Shown piece after piece: positions 1 through 8,076 of a stretch of DNA of 64,000 nucleotides. Made by a program: the position numbers and the translations under genes. The notes beneath the pieces are model-generated. The model was not told where the DNA came from. It made no database searches and saw only the letters and a list, made by a program, of their open reading frames with translations. Within the stretch, counting starts at the first letter, position 1; each line of letters opens with the position of its first letter. Source of the stretch: Pseudomonas sp. MWU13-2105 (GTDB lineage: Bacteria; Pseudomonadota; Gammaproteobacteria; Pseudomonadales; Pseudomonadaceae); NCBI RefSeq assembly GCF_023242315.1, contig NZ_JALLIY010000011.1:186001-250000 (forward strand), in the 5' to 3' direction.

Positions 1-1
1 T

Positions 2-388
2 ATGACTAACAGCAACGATAAGGGTGGCGAGCTGCTCGGCCAGGAACGCCGACGCCGCTGGAGCACCGACCAGAAGCTGGCCATGGTTCGAGAGAGCCTT
101 GAGCCTGGGCAAAGCGTGTCCGTGGTTGCCCGGCGCAACGGCATCAACGCCAACCAGCTGTTCCTGTGGCGCAAGCTGTATCAGGACGGAAGCCTGTCGG
201 CGGTTAGTGCTGGCGAGGCCGTGGTGCCGGCGTCCGAGCTGAGCGATGCACTCAAACAGATCCGCGAATTGCAACGGATGTTGGGCAAGAAGACGATGGA
301 AGCGGAAGTCCTCAAAGAGGCCGTGGAGATCGCCCGGTCGCGAAAATGGATTGCGCACTCACCCTTGTTGCCGGGGGACGACCAGTGA
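2..388 (+). CDS. IS2-group transposase OrfA (helix-turn-helix)
   Basis: A 128-residue protein that binds the IS ends and supplies the N-terminal part of the OrfAB fusion transposase. Residues about 18-60 form an HTH_Tnp_1 domain (RRWSTDQKLAMV, then VARRNGINANQLFLWRK). A leucine-zipper-like segment follows at about 80-105. The tail KWIAHSPLLPGD closely resembles IS2 OrfA. It overlaps OrfB by 43 bases in the -1 frame. The codons CGA AAA TGG at the overlap are a plausible slippage point, as in IS2, but this is inference. Confidence 0.9.
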   Translation: MTNSNDKGGELLGQERRRRWSTDQKLAMVRESLEPGQSVSVVARRNGINANQLFLWRKLYQDGSLSAVSAGEAVVPASELSDALKQIRELQRMLGKKTMEAEVLKEAVEIARSRKWIAHSPLLPGDDQ

Positions 389-1221
389 AACTGGTCAGCG
401 AATGTCTCGGTGTGTCGCGCTCGCAATTAACGGTTCGAAGCAAGCAATCGATATCGCCCGTCGCACGGCGACGCCGGCTTGTGAACGATACGGAATTGGT
501 CGCCGAGATTAAGCAGCAAGTCAGCGAACTGCCCAGCTATGGCTACCGTCGCGTCTGGGGATTGCTGCGGCGCGCACGTGAAACCCAGTCGTTGCCACCG
601 ATCAACGTGAAGCGGGTTTATCGTGTCATGCGTGATCACGACCTGCTGTTGGCGCGGCGTATTAAACAGCCTGGCGTACCGCGCCGGCATGAAGGCCGTA
701 TTGCCGTGAAAACCAGTGATACACGCTGGTGTTCGGACGGCTTTGAGTTCCGTTGCGACGATGGTGCAAAACTGAGCGTGACCTTTGCCCTGGACTGTTG
801 TGATCGAGAGGCTATCGGCTGGGTTGCGAGCCCGACCGGCTACAGCGGCGATGACATCCGAGACTTGATGTTGGAAAGCGTGGAGAAGCGTTTTGGCGAC
901 CAACTGCCGAACACGCCCGTGCAGTGGCTGAGCGATAACGGCTCGGCCTATATCGCCGAGCAGACCCGTTTGTTTGCCCGCCAGATCGGCTTGCAGCCGG
1001 TGACCACGCCGGTACGCAGTCCACAAAGCAACGGTATGGCGGAGAGTTTCGTGAAGACGATCAAGCGAGATTACGTGACGCACATGCCCAAGCCAGATCG
1101 AGAAACAGCACTGCGCAATCTGACGATTGCCTTCGAACATTACAACGAGCAGCATCCGCACAGCGCGCTGAAATATAGGTCGCCGAGAGAATTTAGGCGC
1201 TTGGCGGCGGCATCAATTTAA
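346..1221 (+). CDS. IS2-group transposase OrfB (DDE integrase core)
   Basis: A 291-residue catalytic half of the transposase, normally made as an OrfAB fusion by -1 frameshifting. The rve/DDE core shows its acidic residues in TRWCSDGFE, WLSDNGSAY and AESFVKTIKRDY. The ending HPHSALKYRSPREF is typical of the IS3 family. Length is normal and there are no internal stops, so the element may be functional. The ATG at 346 lies inside the end of orfA. Confidence 0.9.
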   Translation: MDCALTLVAGGRPVKLVSECLGVSRSQLTVRSKQSISPVARRRRLVNDTELVAEIKQQVSELPSYGYRRVWGLLRRARETQSLPPINVKRVYRVMRDHDLLLARRIKQPGVPRRHEGRIAVKTSDTRWCSDGFEFRCDDGAKLSVTFALDCCDREAIGWVASPTGYSGDDIRDLMLESVEKRFGDQLPNTPVQWLSDNGSAYIAEQTRLFARQIGLQPVTTPVRSPQSNGMAESFVKTIKRDYVTHMPKPDRETALRNLTIAFEHYNEQHPHSALKYRSPREFRRLAAASI

Positions 1222-1232
1222 CGGGGAATTGG

Positions 1233-1258
1233 TGTCCGGTCTGGTAGGGGCAAGTCCA
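1233..1258. repeat. Right terminal inverted repeat of the IS2-like element
   Basis: This 26-bp stretch, twelve bases after the OrfB stop, reads on the minus strand as TGGACTTGCCCC...ACCGGACA, as expected of an IS2-group end. Immediately to its right, methyltransferase-coding sequence starts on the minus strand. The exact boundary is uncertain by one or two bases because the left end is not in the window. Confidence 0.65.
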
Positions 1259-1426
1259 CTGGCGCACGTCTTCAAACTGGCGTGCATGGGGAAATCGATC
1301 GGCAAGCACAGCCCGGTTGACGGGGTTGAGTTCAACTTGCCAGGCGGTGCGGTATCCCGCGTTTTCAAATCCGACATCAAAGCCTCCTATGCCTGCGAAC
1401 AGGCTGCCAAGGGTAGGTTGTTGCAT
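1259..1426 (-). pseudogene. 5' fragment of a C5-cytosine DNA methyltransferase, interrupted by the IS
   Basis: From ATG at 1426 the fragment reads MQQPTLGSLFAGIGGFDVGF, which contains the SAM-binding motif I FAGIGG of Dcm-type enzymes, followed by a motif II-like stretch (WQVELNPVNRAVLADRFP) and then FEDVRQW. The match ends at the IS junction near 1258; beyond it the frame runs into IS sequence. The catalytic PC motif and target-recognition domain would lie left of the IS, outside the window. The start overlaps the end of the com-like gene by about 40 bases in another frame. Confidence 0.8.
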
Positions 1427-1587
1427 TCCGGTACTCGTGGTTGCGGAGGCTCTTGGCGTTCTGGCGGGAGGCTCGTGGCCTTCAGATGATTGAGTGTCCG
1501 GCAGCGCGGGCACTTGATTTGCAAATCAGTGAAGCCGCTGGCGGCGGCGAGCTTGCGGCGGCAGTGGCCGCAGCGGATGTCTTGCAT
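1387..1587 (-). CDS. com: Mu Com-like zinc-binding translational regulator
   Basis: A small protein (66-67 residues) with two CxxC pairs, RCGHCRR and KCPRCRT, matching phage Mu Com, a zinc protein that binds mRNA and exposes the start of the downstream mom gene. Two ATGs stand together at 1590 and 1587, after an AAAGGA ribosome site. A longer in-frame extension to 1677 lacks that support. The next gene on the strand, the methyltransferase fragment starting at 1426, begins inside com. By analogy with com-mom, Com probably switched on translation of the methyltransferase, which the IS has since destroyed. Confidence 0.78.
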   Translation of the reverse strand: MQDIRCGHCRRKLAAASGFTDLQIKCPRCRTLNHLKATSLPPERQEPPQPRVPECNNLPLAACSQA

Positions 1588-1769
1588 CATCCGGGTCCTT
1601 TCAGTTTTCGACCATCTTCCTCTTCTGGTGACGGTTGCTTTGCCTCGATCAGCCTGTAAATCACTTTTCAGAATCACCTGACATACGGCAATGCGGATTC
1701 TTAGAAGAATTGTCTTGGTTGCGTTAAAGTTTTCCGTCCCTAGCCCTGCCCGCGAAACATGGAGCGTTT

Positions 1770-2411
1770 ATGCAACCAAAACTCAACTTTACTGATGTTG
1801 TACGTGCAATTCTCCGAGATGACCCCATGGGTATGACGCCTCAGGAAATCAGGGCAGTCGTTAAGATTCAATACCCTGAGTACTACGGGACAGAATCACA
1901 TCTACGTAACGTTCAGAATGGAAATTATAAAGATGTTGACCACGCGGTACTGGCACGCATTTACATCGCATGTCGTAGCGCACCAGATATTTTTGCGGAC
2001 AAATCTCAGAAGCCTCACAGAATGTCGTTAGAGACGGATGCTGAGCCTACCGAGCTGGGGGCAGAAAATATCATTGAGGGTGAAAGTCTCGAAAAACTGG
2101 CTGATGATATCGGTACCCTATATGTCCTCGGAACCAATCTGTTCACAGCCGACGGCATTGAAATCGTCAAAATCGGCATAACCACGGGGCCTGTAGACAA
2201 ACGGATTACTCAGCTCTACACAACCGGAGTGCCTTTCCGTTTTCGAGTTATTTCTCAGCTGGAGACCACCAATTACTCTAAGCTTGAACAAGCACTACAT
2301 TGCCTATTTGATAAGTATCGAATCAATAAGGCTCGTGAGTTTTTCACGGCCCATTGTCTAGACCACATACCTGATCTGATCGCAATCCATCAAAAAATTG
2401 AACAGAATTGA
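1770..2411 (+). CDS. T5orf172/GIY-YIG-type protein with N-terminal helix-turn-helix
   Basis: A 213-residue protein. Residues 5-70 look like a winged-helix/HARE-type domain (DVVRAILRDDPMGMTPQEIR...HLRNVQNGNY). Residues about 115-205 match the T5orf172 domain of the GIY-YIG superfamily: LYVLG, then VKIGITTGPVDKRITQLYTTG, then KLEQALHCLFDKYR and AREFF. Such proteins occur in phages and defence islands and are thought to bind or cut DNA; a precise role cannot be given. GGAG stands 8 bases before the ATG. Codon use is visibly more AT-rich than the core genes, suggesting transfer. Confidence 0.72.
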   Translation: MQPKLNFTDVVRAILRDDPMGMTPQEIRAVVKIQYPEYYGTESHLRNVQNGNYKDVDHAVLARIYIACRSAPDIFADKSQKPHRMSLETDAEPTELGAENIIEGESLEKLADDIGTLYVLGTNLFTADGIEIVKIGITTGPVDKRITQLYTTGVPFRFRVISQLETTNYSKLEQALHCLFDKYRINKAREFFTAHCLDHIPDLIAIHQKIEQN

Positions 2412-2540
2412 CTTTAAAAAAGCGTCAACGCGCTCACCGATGATGACGGTGCAATGATTCAGATCGACGAATTGTATAGAGTGTTTTTTTGATGTCATAC
2501 TGGCATTATCGCCAATTAATTAGCCAACCCAAGGACGCTC

Positions 2541-3283
2541 ATGGCCGACTCCAGTACTAGCATTAGCAAAGTCATCACCACCAGCACCACCTTCATCGAT
2601 AAAGCAGTGGAGTTTCGGCATTTTATGCTGCTGATCTCGTTTCTACTAACACTCGATTCATGCCTGATGATTTTCTATAAAAAAATCTACTGCAATCTTT
2701 CGGTAGCTTGAGCGCCCCGGAGGTCAATGCGGCAGGAGCGTTGGTTTTCTTAGGCATTTTTGCGTTTTTGATGGCCTTGTTCTTTCCTGTTTTGCGTCAG
2801 ATTTTACTCGCAGTGACGGTGTGGACTAAGTTGCTTCCCTCGGCGAAAGACAACCCAATCGATCACGACTATCGCTTTCCGTCCATCACCCGCCAAAAAG
2901 CACTAATTGAAAGGGATAAATTAGTCATTGAATTGCTCGATAAACAAGAAGAGCACAGAAGAGATCATGATACCAGTATGAACATCGGCTTTGGTTTGGT
3001 GTTTACGTTCGTTATCAATTTTTGGCTCTTAGGAACTAGCCAGGTGTTGACGCTCACTCAAACTGCGGTCACGTTGTTGGATGTGGCCTGGGGCTTTTGG
3101 ATCAGTGCTTTAATTTATATGGCTTTGGGGATATTCGCTATTTCTTTGATGGTGATACTTGCCTTGTCGCTTAACCCTGAAACCAGTGACAAAATCTACC
3201 TGCCTGAGTCCGATGAGGAAAAGGCAGCACGGATAGAAAGAGAGAAAAAAATGCAGAACTCTAATGGTGTCTACCTAGGCTAA
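2541..3283 (+). pseudogene. Multi-pass membrane protein broken by a frameshift in an A7 tract (or a coupled gene pair)
   Basis: Frame one, 2541-2711, has a good AAGGA site and encodes 56 residues with one membrane segment (FMLLISFLLTLDSCLMIFY). Frame two, 2708-3283, encodes 191 residues with three hydrophobic stretches and a charged middle region (KALIERDKLVIELLDKQEEH). Its only start is TTG, overlapping the first stop by 4 bases, with no separate ribosome site. A -1 shift in the A7 run at 2679-2685 joins the frames with no stop and gives one protein of about 247 residues. I favour one gene with a one-base contraction or programmed slippage. No family recognised. Confidence 0.6.
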
Positions 3284-3295
3284 GGAATATGCTGC

Positions 3296-3327
3296 ACTGG
3301 CTTGAGCTTCGCAAATTTCAAGCCAGT
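3296..3327 (+). terminator. Inverted repeat after the membrane gene, probable terminator
   Basis: Perfect 10-bp arms ACTGGCTTGA and TCAAGCCAGT with a 12-base loop, 13 bases after the stop at 3283. There is no clear T run, so it may end transcription weakly or only protect the 3' end. Confidence 0.5.
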
Positions 3328-3387
3328 CTCAATATTTTAGGATATCTGTATCGCAGCCATTTGTATTAAACCCAATCGTGTCCTTCC

Positions 3388-3795
3388 CTAGAACGGCGCT
3401 TCGTCACCCTGCAAGGTTGTTACAGGTGAGCCCGCCCCACCTGCAAGCAAGTTGTATAGCGACTGAAGGCGTTCAACCAATTCGTCGAACGTGACGACAT
3501 GAACGCCTTGCAGTGAATGGCGGTACTGCTCGAACCCTTGGTTTTTTTCGTCATCGGTTGGCTTCAGACCGATGATCACCACGCAAGCAATGGAAGTCAG
3601 CACTGGGTTACGCAGGAGTGGGCGCAGCGTGTCGATCTGGTCGGGCTTGACGGTGGTCGTCAGCAAGTTGTTGGACGGCGCCACTTTGTTGTTCGGGGTG
3701 ACGGCATTGAAGTACTTGGTCACGTCCTGAGGGGCGAGTTTTAAGATGAAATCCTGCCCACCGATCTGAAGGGTGATATCGCGATACTCGGTCAT
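3388..3795 (-). CDS. Chimera: phage tail assembly chaperone N-terminus fused to a Shedu (DUF4263) C-terminus
   Basis: 135 residues in two unlike parts. Residues 1-73 (MTEYRDITLQIGGQDF, then PNNKVAPSNNLL, then LRPLLRNPVLTSIA) resemble the small putative tail assembly chaperones of Mu/lambda-like phages. Residues about 74-120 (IIGLKPTDDEKNQGFEQYRH, then SLQGVHVVTFDELVERLQSL) resemble the end of Shedu/DUF4263 anti-phage nucleases, after their catalytic residues. The reading frame is continuous. This looks like a deletion join between a prophage tail gene and a defence gene; neither half should keep its original function. Family calls are from memory of these families. Confidence 0.55.
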   Translation of the reverse strand: MTEYRDITLQIGGQDFILKLAPQDVTKYFNAVTPNNKVAPSNNLLTTTVKPDQIDTLRPLLRNPVLTSIACVVIIGLKPTDDEKNQGFEQYRHSLQGVHVVTFDELVERLQSLYNLLAGGAGSPVTTLQGDEAPF

Positions 3796-4132
3796 GAAAT
3801 TTCTGTCCTTAAATAGGGAAAAATGGATGGCCCTTAGTTAACTTTTCCTACGCTCGGTTCGTTGATTCAGCCCCGGTCGGCGTCTAGTGTTGGAACGTCG
3901 CTGCAAAATCAGCGATGCGGACTGGACACCCGTGGTTTATTTAGGATTAATCGCACAATGCCGTGAGAACGGTGTCGTTGTGCCTGCGTTATGGCGGGCT
4001 GTGCGTGGGACACTTTGTGTGTGCCGGGTCCTAATCCCCCGGTTTGTCCACCCGCGTACAGTTCGCCACCTTTCCACTGGACAAGTGAAAGTTGGTGAAC
4101 TCCTCTCAAGTAATTCGGAAGGAGTTTTACTC

Positions 4133-4561
4133 GTGACCAAGAAAATCACCCCCGATCCACCCCCTGCATCCAAAGGTTCCAAGCCAGATGAGAAAAGTGC
4201 TCTCAGTCTTGGCGTTGTTGATGCCGCCCGCAGTCCTGTAAAACCAGTGCAGCGGGATACAATCCGTTTGCTCGATACCCTCGCCGTAACCCTTTCCAAA
4301 ACCGTCGATCACACTGACCCTCTCAGACCTACGCTTTTTGCCATTCAACCAGGCGTAAAAGCTCAGGACGCGCTGACCTACGTGTCGAAATTGCTCGAAG
4401 TTGCCGAACTGAACGGCGACGAAATCAGCCTGCATACGAATCCGGTGGAGCGGTCTCTGTTCTGGGGGATGCTTCACTCAGTAGAAATGGCACGGGCTGT
4501 TGTGGACGCCCTGCTGGCGGGTTCGGCATCACCCTCTGTCGACAACCACTCACTGGGTTGA
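4133..4561 (+). CDS. DUF6124 family protein
   Basis: A 142-residue protein starting at GTG 4133, 8 bases after a strong AAGGAG; the same frame is open back to 3887 but that extension lacks a ribosome site. A proline-rich start is followed by LFAIQPGVKAQDALTYVSKL and a helical end (ERSLFWGMLHSVEMARAVVD), the layout of DUF6124 proteins, which are common in Pseudomonas and have no known function. A strong terminator follows. Confidence 0.7.
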   Translation: MTKKITPDPPPASKGSKPDEKSALSLGVVDAARSPVKPVQRDTIRLLDTLAVTLSKTVDHTDPLRPTLFAIQPGVKAQDALTYVSKLLEVAELNGDEISLHTNPVERSLFWGMLHSVEMARAVVDALLAGSASPSVDNHSLG

Positions 4562-4638
4562 CGTGGTACGTGCAGCGGTTGGGAGGCTGATCAGTCGGTT
4601 GTATGTTCCACCGCACGCGTGACGTGCTATCTCCCCTT

Positions 4639-4669
4639 GCAGCCACTCTTCTCGGTGGCTGCTTTTTTT
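4639..4669 (+). terminator. Rho-independent terminator after the DUF6124 gene
   Basis: Stem GCAGCCAC/GTGGCTGC with loop TCTTCTCG followed by seven T. Confidence 0.85.
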
Positions 4670-4678
4670 CACAGTCGC

Positions 4679-4794
4679 TCATCGCAACCCCTCGGTTTCA
4701 CTGGCATCCAGATAGGGCACGCCGTTGATACGGATAAAGTCCGGGCTGGTGACATCGAACGGCACCTTGTGGAGCGTCTTCTGGACGAACGTTG
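4679..4794 (-). pseudogene. Possible 3' remnant of a phage-type gene abutting the integrase
   Basis: On the minus strand this stretch reads TFVQKTLHKVPFDVTSPDFI, then RINGVPYLDASETEGLR and a stop, without its own start. The phrase TSPDFIRINGVPYLDAS has the composition of small phage proteins. It meets the truncated integrase head to head near 4792, which fits a deletion that removed both 5' ends. This is a weak call from a short segment. Confidence 0.35.
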
Positions 4795-5691
4795 AAACGC
4801 GGCGAGGAACGGCTGCGAGCCTTGAACTCAATGGCAGAGTGCATGGGGAATCCCCTGGCCTCTGATTTCAATACCAATCATTTCTCCCAATATCGTGCTG
4901 ATCGGCTTGCCGGGAAGTTCGGTCGGACGACGGCTGGAAACGGAAAGACGAAAGACGGGGATGCCAAGCCGGTTAGCGCCAATACGTTGAATCATGAATT
5001 GGCATATTTGCGGGCTGTCTTCAATGAAATGGAGCGCCTGGGCAAATGGGAGGGGGCCAATCCGTTAACCAAGGTCAGGGCGTTGAAATTTGACGAGACC
5101 GAGATGGCTTATTTGAGTTTGGAGCAAATCAAGTCGATGTTGATTGATCTGGATGGACGTTCAGTGGCTGCTGGAGTGGTCGCTCGGATATGTCTTGCCA
5201 CGGGGGCGCGATGGTCTGAGGCGGAAGGGCTGAAAGCGCGTCAGGTACGTGATGGGCGGATCTACTTTGCCAAGACAAAGTCTTCTAAGAATCGCGCTGT
5301 TCCGATTTCTGAGGAGCTTCAAGCGCTGATTAAGAAAACACTGCCGTTCGGCGATTGTTATAAGAAGTTCGGCGAGACGGTGGGCTCGGTAAAACTGGAT
5401 CTGCCGGCGGGCCAGTTGACTCATGTGCTGCGGCATACGTTCGCCAGTCATTACATGATGAATGGTGGCGACATTCTTACGTTACAGCGGGTGTTGGGGC
5501 ATGCGTCGCTGGCCATGACCATGAAGTATGCGCATTTCAGCCCAGGGCATATGGCCGAGGTCGTCTGGCTGAATCCGCTGACCGCCTCACAAAAAGCCAA
5601 GAAGAAAAAAGCGCAGCAGAAGGGGGTCACCGATCACGACGCATTTAGTAACGCTATCGAAAGGGCGGAGCCGGTTTCGGATGGGGATTAG
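4792..5691 (+). CDS. int: Phage-type tyrosine integrase, N-terminally truncated
   Basis: 299 residues from a TTG with no good ribosome site. The catalytic domain is complete: R140 (TGARWSE), K163 (KTKSSKNR), H211 and R214 (LTHVLRHTF), H237 (LGHASL) and nucleophile Y246 (MKYAHFS). The core-binding domain is mostly present (NTLNHELAYLRAVF). The arm-binding domain usual for this group is missing; just upstream the frame meets a stop at 4750. The opposite strand there carries a fragment of another gene. The gene points at tRNA-Thr, 144 bases away, its likely attachment site. Probably a remnant. Confidence 0.82.
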   Translation: MKRGEERLRALNSMAECMGNPLASDFNTNHFSQYRADRLAGKFGRTTAGNGKTKDGDAKPVSANTLNHELAYLRAVFNEMERLGKWEGANPLTKVRALKFDETEMAYLSLEQIKSMLIDLDGRSVAAGVVARICLATGARWSEAEGLKARQVRDGRIYFAKTKSSKNRAVPISEELQALIKKTLPFGDCYKKFGETVGSVKLDLPAGQLTHVLRHTFASHYMMNGGDILTLQRVLGHASLAMTMKYAHFSPGHMAEVVWLNPLTASQKAKKKKAQQKGVTDHDAFSNAIERAEPVSDGD

Positions 5692-5805
5692 GACCCTGGC
5701 ACGGTCGAGATCGACCAGAAAGGTGCCTTGGATTTTTTAAGTGTGGACACTTTGTGGACATTTTCAGCTTTTTGAAAGCGCGAAAACTAAAGGTCCAGAA
5801 ACGCC

Positions 5806-5828
5806 AAAGCCCCGTATTACGGGGCTTT
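5806..5828 (-). terminator. Hairpin downstream of tRNA-Thr
   Basis: Perfect arms AAAGCCCC and GGGGCTTT around GTATTAC, just beyond the 3' end of the tRNA. It is symmetrical and could serve the integrase side too. Confidence 0.6.
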
Positions 5829-5834
5829 GATGTA

Positions 5835-5910
<76 letters not shown>

Positions 5911-6002
5911 GTGTTAGGGCGACGATTATAGCGATTGGCGAGGTTCTGTAAACCCCTGATATTTGACTATTTTTGCGAAGACGGCTTTCTTGCGATCCGC
6001 CG

Positions 6003-7451
6003 CTACCGACAACCTTGGGCCTTGTCCTGATCCGTCGCCCGTGCCGCCGCGATCACCGCCAGCAACCGGCCCGCTATTTCAGCCGCCTGCTCGGCCGACG
6101 CCACGTTGGTAAAACTCATCAACAACCCACCTTCCTCTCCGCCCAGCAGTTGCCAGCGCGACAACGGCTCAATCGACAATCCCGCCACCCGCGCCTGCTC
6201 GGCTATCCGGAAATCCGGCACCCCAATCAACAGCCGCACCAGCAGATTGATCCCTCCAGCTTGCGGGTCGACCTTCAATATCCCGCCGCCCAGCTCTTCC
6301 AGCGCCTTGACCAGCAACGCCCGACGCACGCTGTACAACTGGCGCATTTTCTTCAAATGCCGAGTGAAGTGCCCCTGGCTCAGAAAATCGCTGACCGTCG
6401 CCTGCAGCAGTTCCGGGCAGCGATTGCGCCACAGCCGGGCAACCTGTTCAAAGCGCTCGACCTGTTCCCGGGGCACCACCAGATACGCCAGGCGCAATCC
6501 CGGAAACAGCATCTTGCTGAAGGTCCCGGCGTACATCACGCGGTCATGCACGTCCTGGCTCTTCAGCGCTGGTAACGGACGACCGCGATAGCGAAACTCG
6601 CTGTCATAGTCGTCTTCCAGCACCCAGCTCGACTGCCCCCGCGCCCAATCCAGCAGTTCCCGCCGCCGCTCCGGGCTCAAGGCCACGCCCAACGGGCTCT
6701 GGTGGGCCGGGCTGACCACCGCCAACCGCGCCGTCGGACTCAGACGAATACCGTGCTCCACCCGCAAACCATCGGCATCCACCGGCACCGGTATCAGCTC
6801 TACGCCACGATTGAGCAGGATCTGCCGCGCATGCACATAACCCGGGTCCTCGAACCAGCAATCCTGACCCGTCATTTCCAGGCTTTCGCAGACCAGTTCG
6901 AGCACGGCGTTGTAACCGGTGCAGATAAACACCTGGTCCGGTGTGCATTGCACGCCCCGATACAAGCCCAGGTACGTGGCAATGGCCGAGCGCAGCGGCG
7001 CGTAGCCTCTCGGATCGCTGAAGCCCAGGCCGGCGATATCGGTTTGCCGGGCGCGCTGGGTGATCAGCCGGCTCCAGAGTTTTCGCGGGAACGCATCCAG
7101 CGCCGGCAGCCCCATTTGCAGGGGCAACGGTTGATCCTGTTCGCTCGACACGGCGCTTGCCGTTGGCGGACTGGGAGTCGCCGTCACCGGCAGATCAAGG
7201 GCAATGACGGTCCCAGCCTGCCCCCGCGCCGTCAGGTAGCCCTCGCTGATCAGCAGCTCATAAGCCGTTTCGACCGTGCCCCGCGCCAGATTGAGTTCAG
7301 CCGCCAGGGCACGCACCGAAGGCACGCGGTCACCGGGCCGCAATTGGCCGTCGTCGATGGCGCTGCGAATACGGCGATAGACCACCAGGTATTTGGGCAA
7401 CCCAGGTTCAGTGGCGGCTTTGGCAATGGGCATGGCGTTTTCCGTGGTCAT
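6003..7451 (-). CDS. MocR-type GntR/aminotransferase-fold transcriptional regulator
   Basis: A 482-residue protein starting at ATG 7451. A GntR winged helix lies at about residues 15-85 (VVYRRIRSAIDDGQLRPGDR, then VPSVRALAAELN). A PLP-binding aminotransferase-like domain follows with FICTGYN, EDDYDSEF and the PLP lysine in GTFSKMLFPGLRLAY. MocR proteins sense PLP with an amine and usually control a divergent gene. Here the AhpD-like/GNAT/azoreductase operon starts 149 bases away on the plus strand and is the likely target. Confidence 0.88.
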   Translation of the reverse strand: MTTENAMPIAKAATEPGLPKYLVVYRRIRSAIDDGQLRPGDRVPSVRALAAELNLARGTVETAYELLISEGYLTARGQAGTVIALDLPVTATPSPPTASAVSSEQDQPLPLQMGLPALDAFPRKLWSRLITQRARQTDIAGLGFSDPRGYAPLRSAIATYLGLYRGVQCTPDQVFICTGYNAVLELVCESLEMTGQDCWFEDPGYVHARQILLNRGVELIPVPVDADGLRVEHGIRLSPTARLAVVSPAHQSPLGVALSPERRRELLDWARGQSSWVLEDDYDSEFRYRGRPLPALKSQDVHDRVMYAGTFSKMLFPGLRLAYLVVPREQVERFEQVARLWRNRCPELLQATVSDFLSQGHFTRHLKKMRQLYSVRRALLVKALEELGGGILKVDPQAGGINLLVRLLIGVPDFRIAEQARVAGLSIEPLSRWQLLGGEEGGLLMSFTNVASAEQAAEIAGRLLAVIAAARATDQDKAQGCR

Positions 7452-7599
7452 GCAGAACCGCCGCAGTTTAACCCCATGGCTGGGCGGATCAGCAGCGCTC
7501 ATGTCCCAAACGGCTTGCTCGATCTTGGCCCTGTTGGCCGATTCCAACGCGCCGCAGACTGCCGGCCATGATTCCACCGACCTCAAATGGGAGCCATCC

Positions 7600-8076
7600 A
7601 TGACTCAACGTCTCAATTATCTCGACGCCGCCCCCCTGGGCTACAAAGCGCTGTTTGGCGTCAAAAGCTATTTGCAAAGCTGCGGGCTCGAAGCGCATTT
7701 GATCGATCTTGTGTACCTGCGGGTTTCGCAGATCAATGGCTGCGCCTTCTGCATCAGCCAGCATTCCCGCGACCTGATCAAACTCGGCGTGAGCCTCGAC
7801 AAGGTCCTGCTGGTGCCGGTCTGGCGCGAAGGCGGGGCGTTGTTCGATAGCCGTGAACGCGCCGCCCTGGCCTGGGCCGAAAGCGTGACCCGGGTACACG
7901 AAACCGAGGTGCCCGACGAGGACTTCCAGGCCGTGTCCGCCGTGTTCGGCGAAAAGGAAGTGGCCGACCTGACCCTGGCGGTCGCCCTGATGAACGCTCT
8001 AAACCGCGTCGGCGTCAGTTTTCGCCTGGTGCCGGCCAGTGTGCGTCAGCAGGAGGAAATCTCCCATGGCCAATGA
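7600..8076 (+). CDS. AhpD-like carboxymuconolactone decarboxylase family protein
   Basis: A 158-residue protein from ATG 7600, after GGAG. Residues 40-65 carry the AhpD core: LVYLRVSQINGCAFCISQHS with the CxxC pair and trailing histidine of alkylhydroperoxidase-type proteins. Family members act as disulfide-dependent peroxidase partners or decarboxylases; which one applies here is unknown. It is first in a three-gene operon divergent from a MocR regulator. The open frame extends to 7393 but overlaps the regulator, so the shorter start is chosen. Confidence 0.88.
   Translation: MTQRLNYLDAAPLGYKALFGVKSYLQSCGLEAHLIDLVYLRVSQINGCAFCISQHSRDLIKLGVSLDKVLLVPVWREGGALFDSRERAALAWAESVTRVHETEVPDEDFQAVSAVFGEKEVADLTLAVALMNALNRVGVSFRLVPASVRQQEEISHGQ

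Larger units (their letters stand above)
1..1258 (+). mobile_element. IS2-group (IS3 family) insertion sequence, left end cut by the window
   Basis: Two overlapping frames, OrfA and OrfB, have the organisation and sequence style of IS2. The right terminal repeat is read at 1233-1258 and, on the opposite strand, begins TGGACTTGCCCC, the IS2-type end. The left end lies before base 1. The element sits inside a cytosine methyltransferase gene whose N-terminus resumes on the minus strand just right of 1258. The target duplication cannot be seen because the left junction is outside the window. Confidence 0.88.

Noticed and set aside
2708..3283. The 191-codon frame as an independent gene starting at TTG
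   Set aside because: There is no ribosome site, and a -1 shift in the A7 tract joins it seamlessly to the upstream frame; kept as part of one frameshifted gene.
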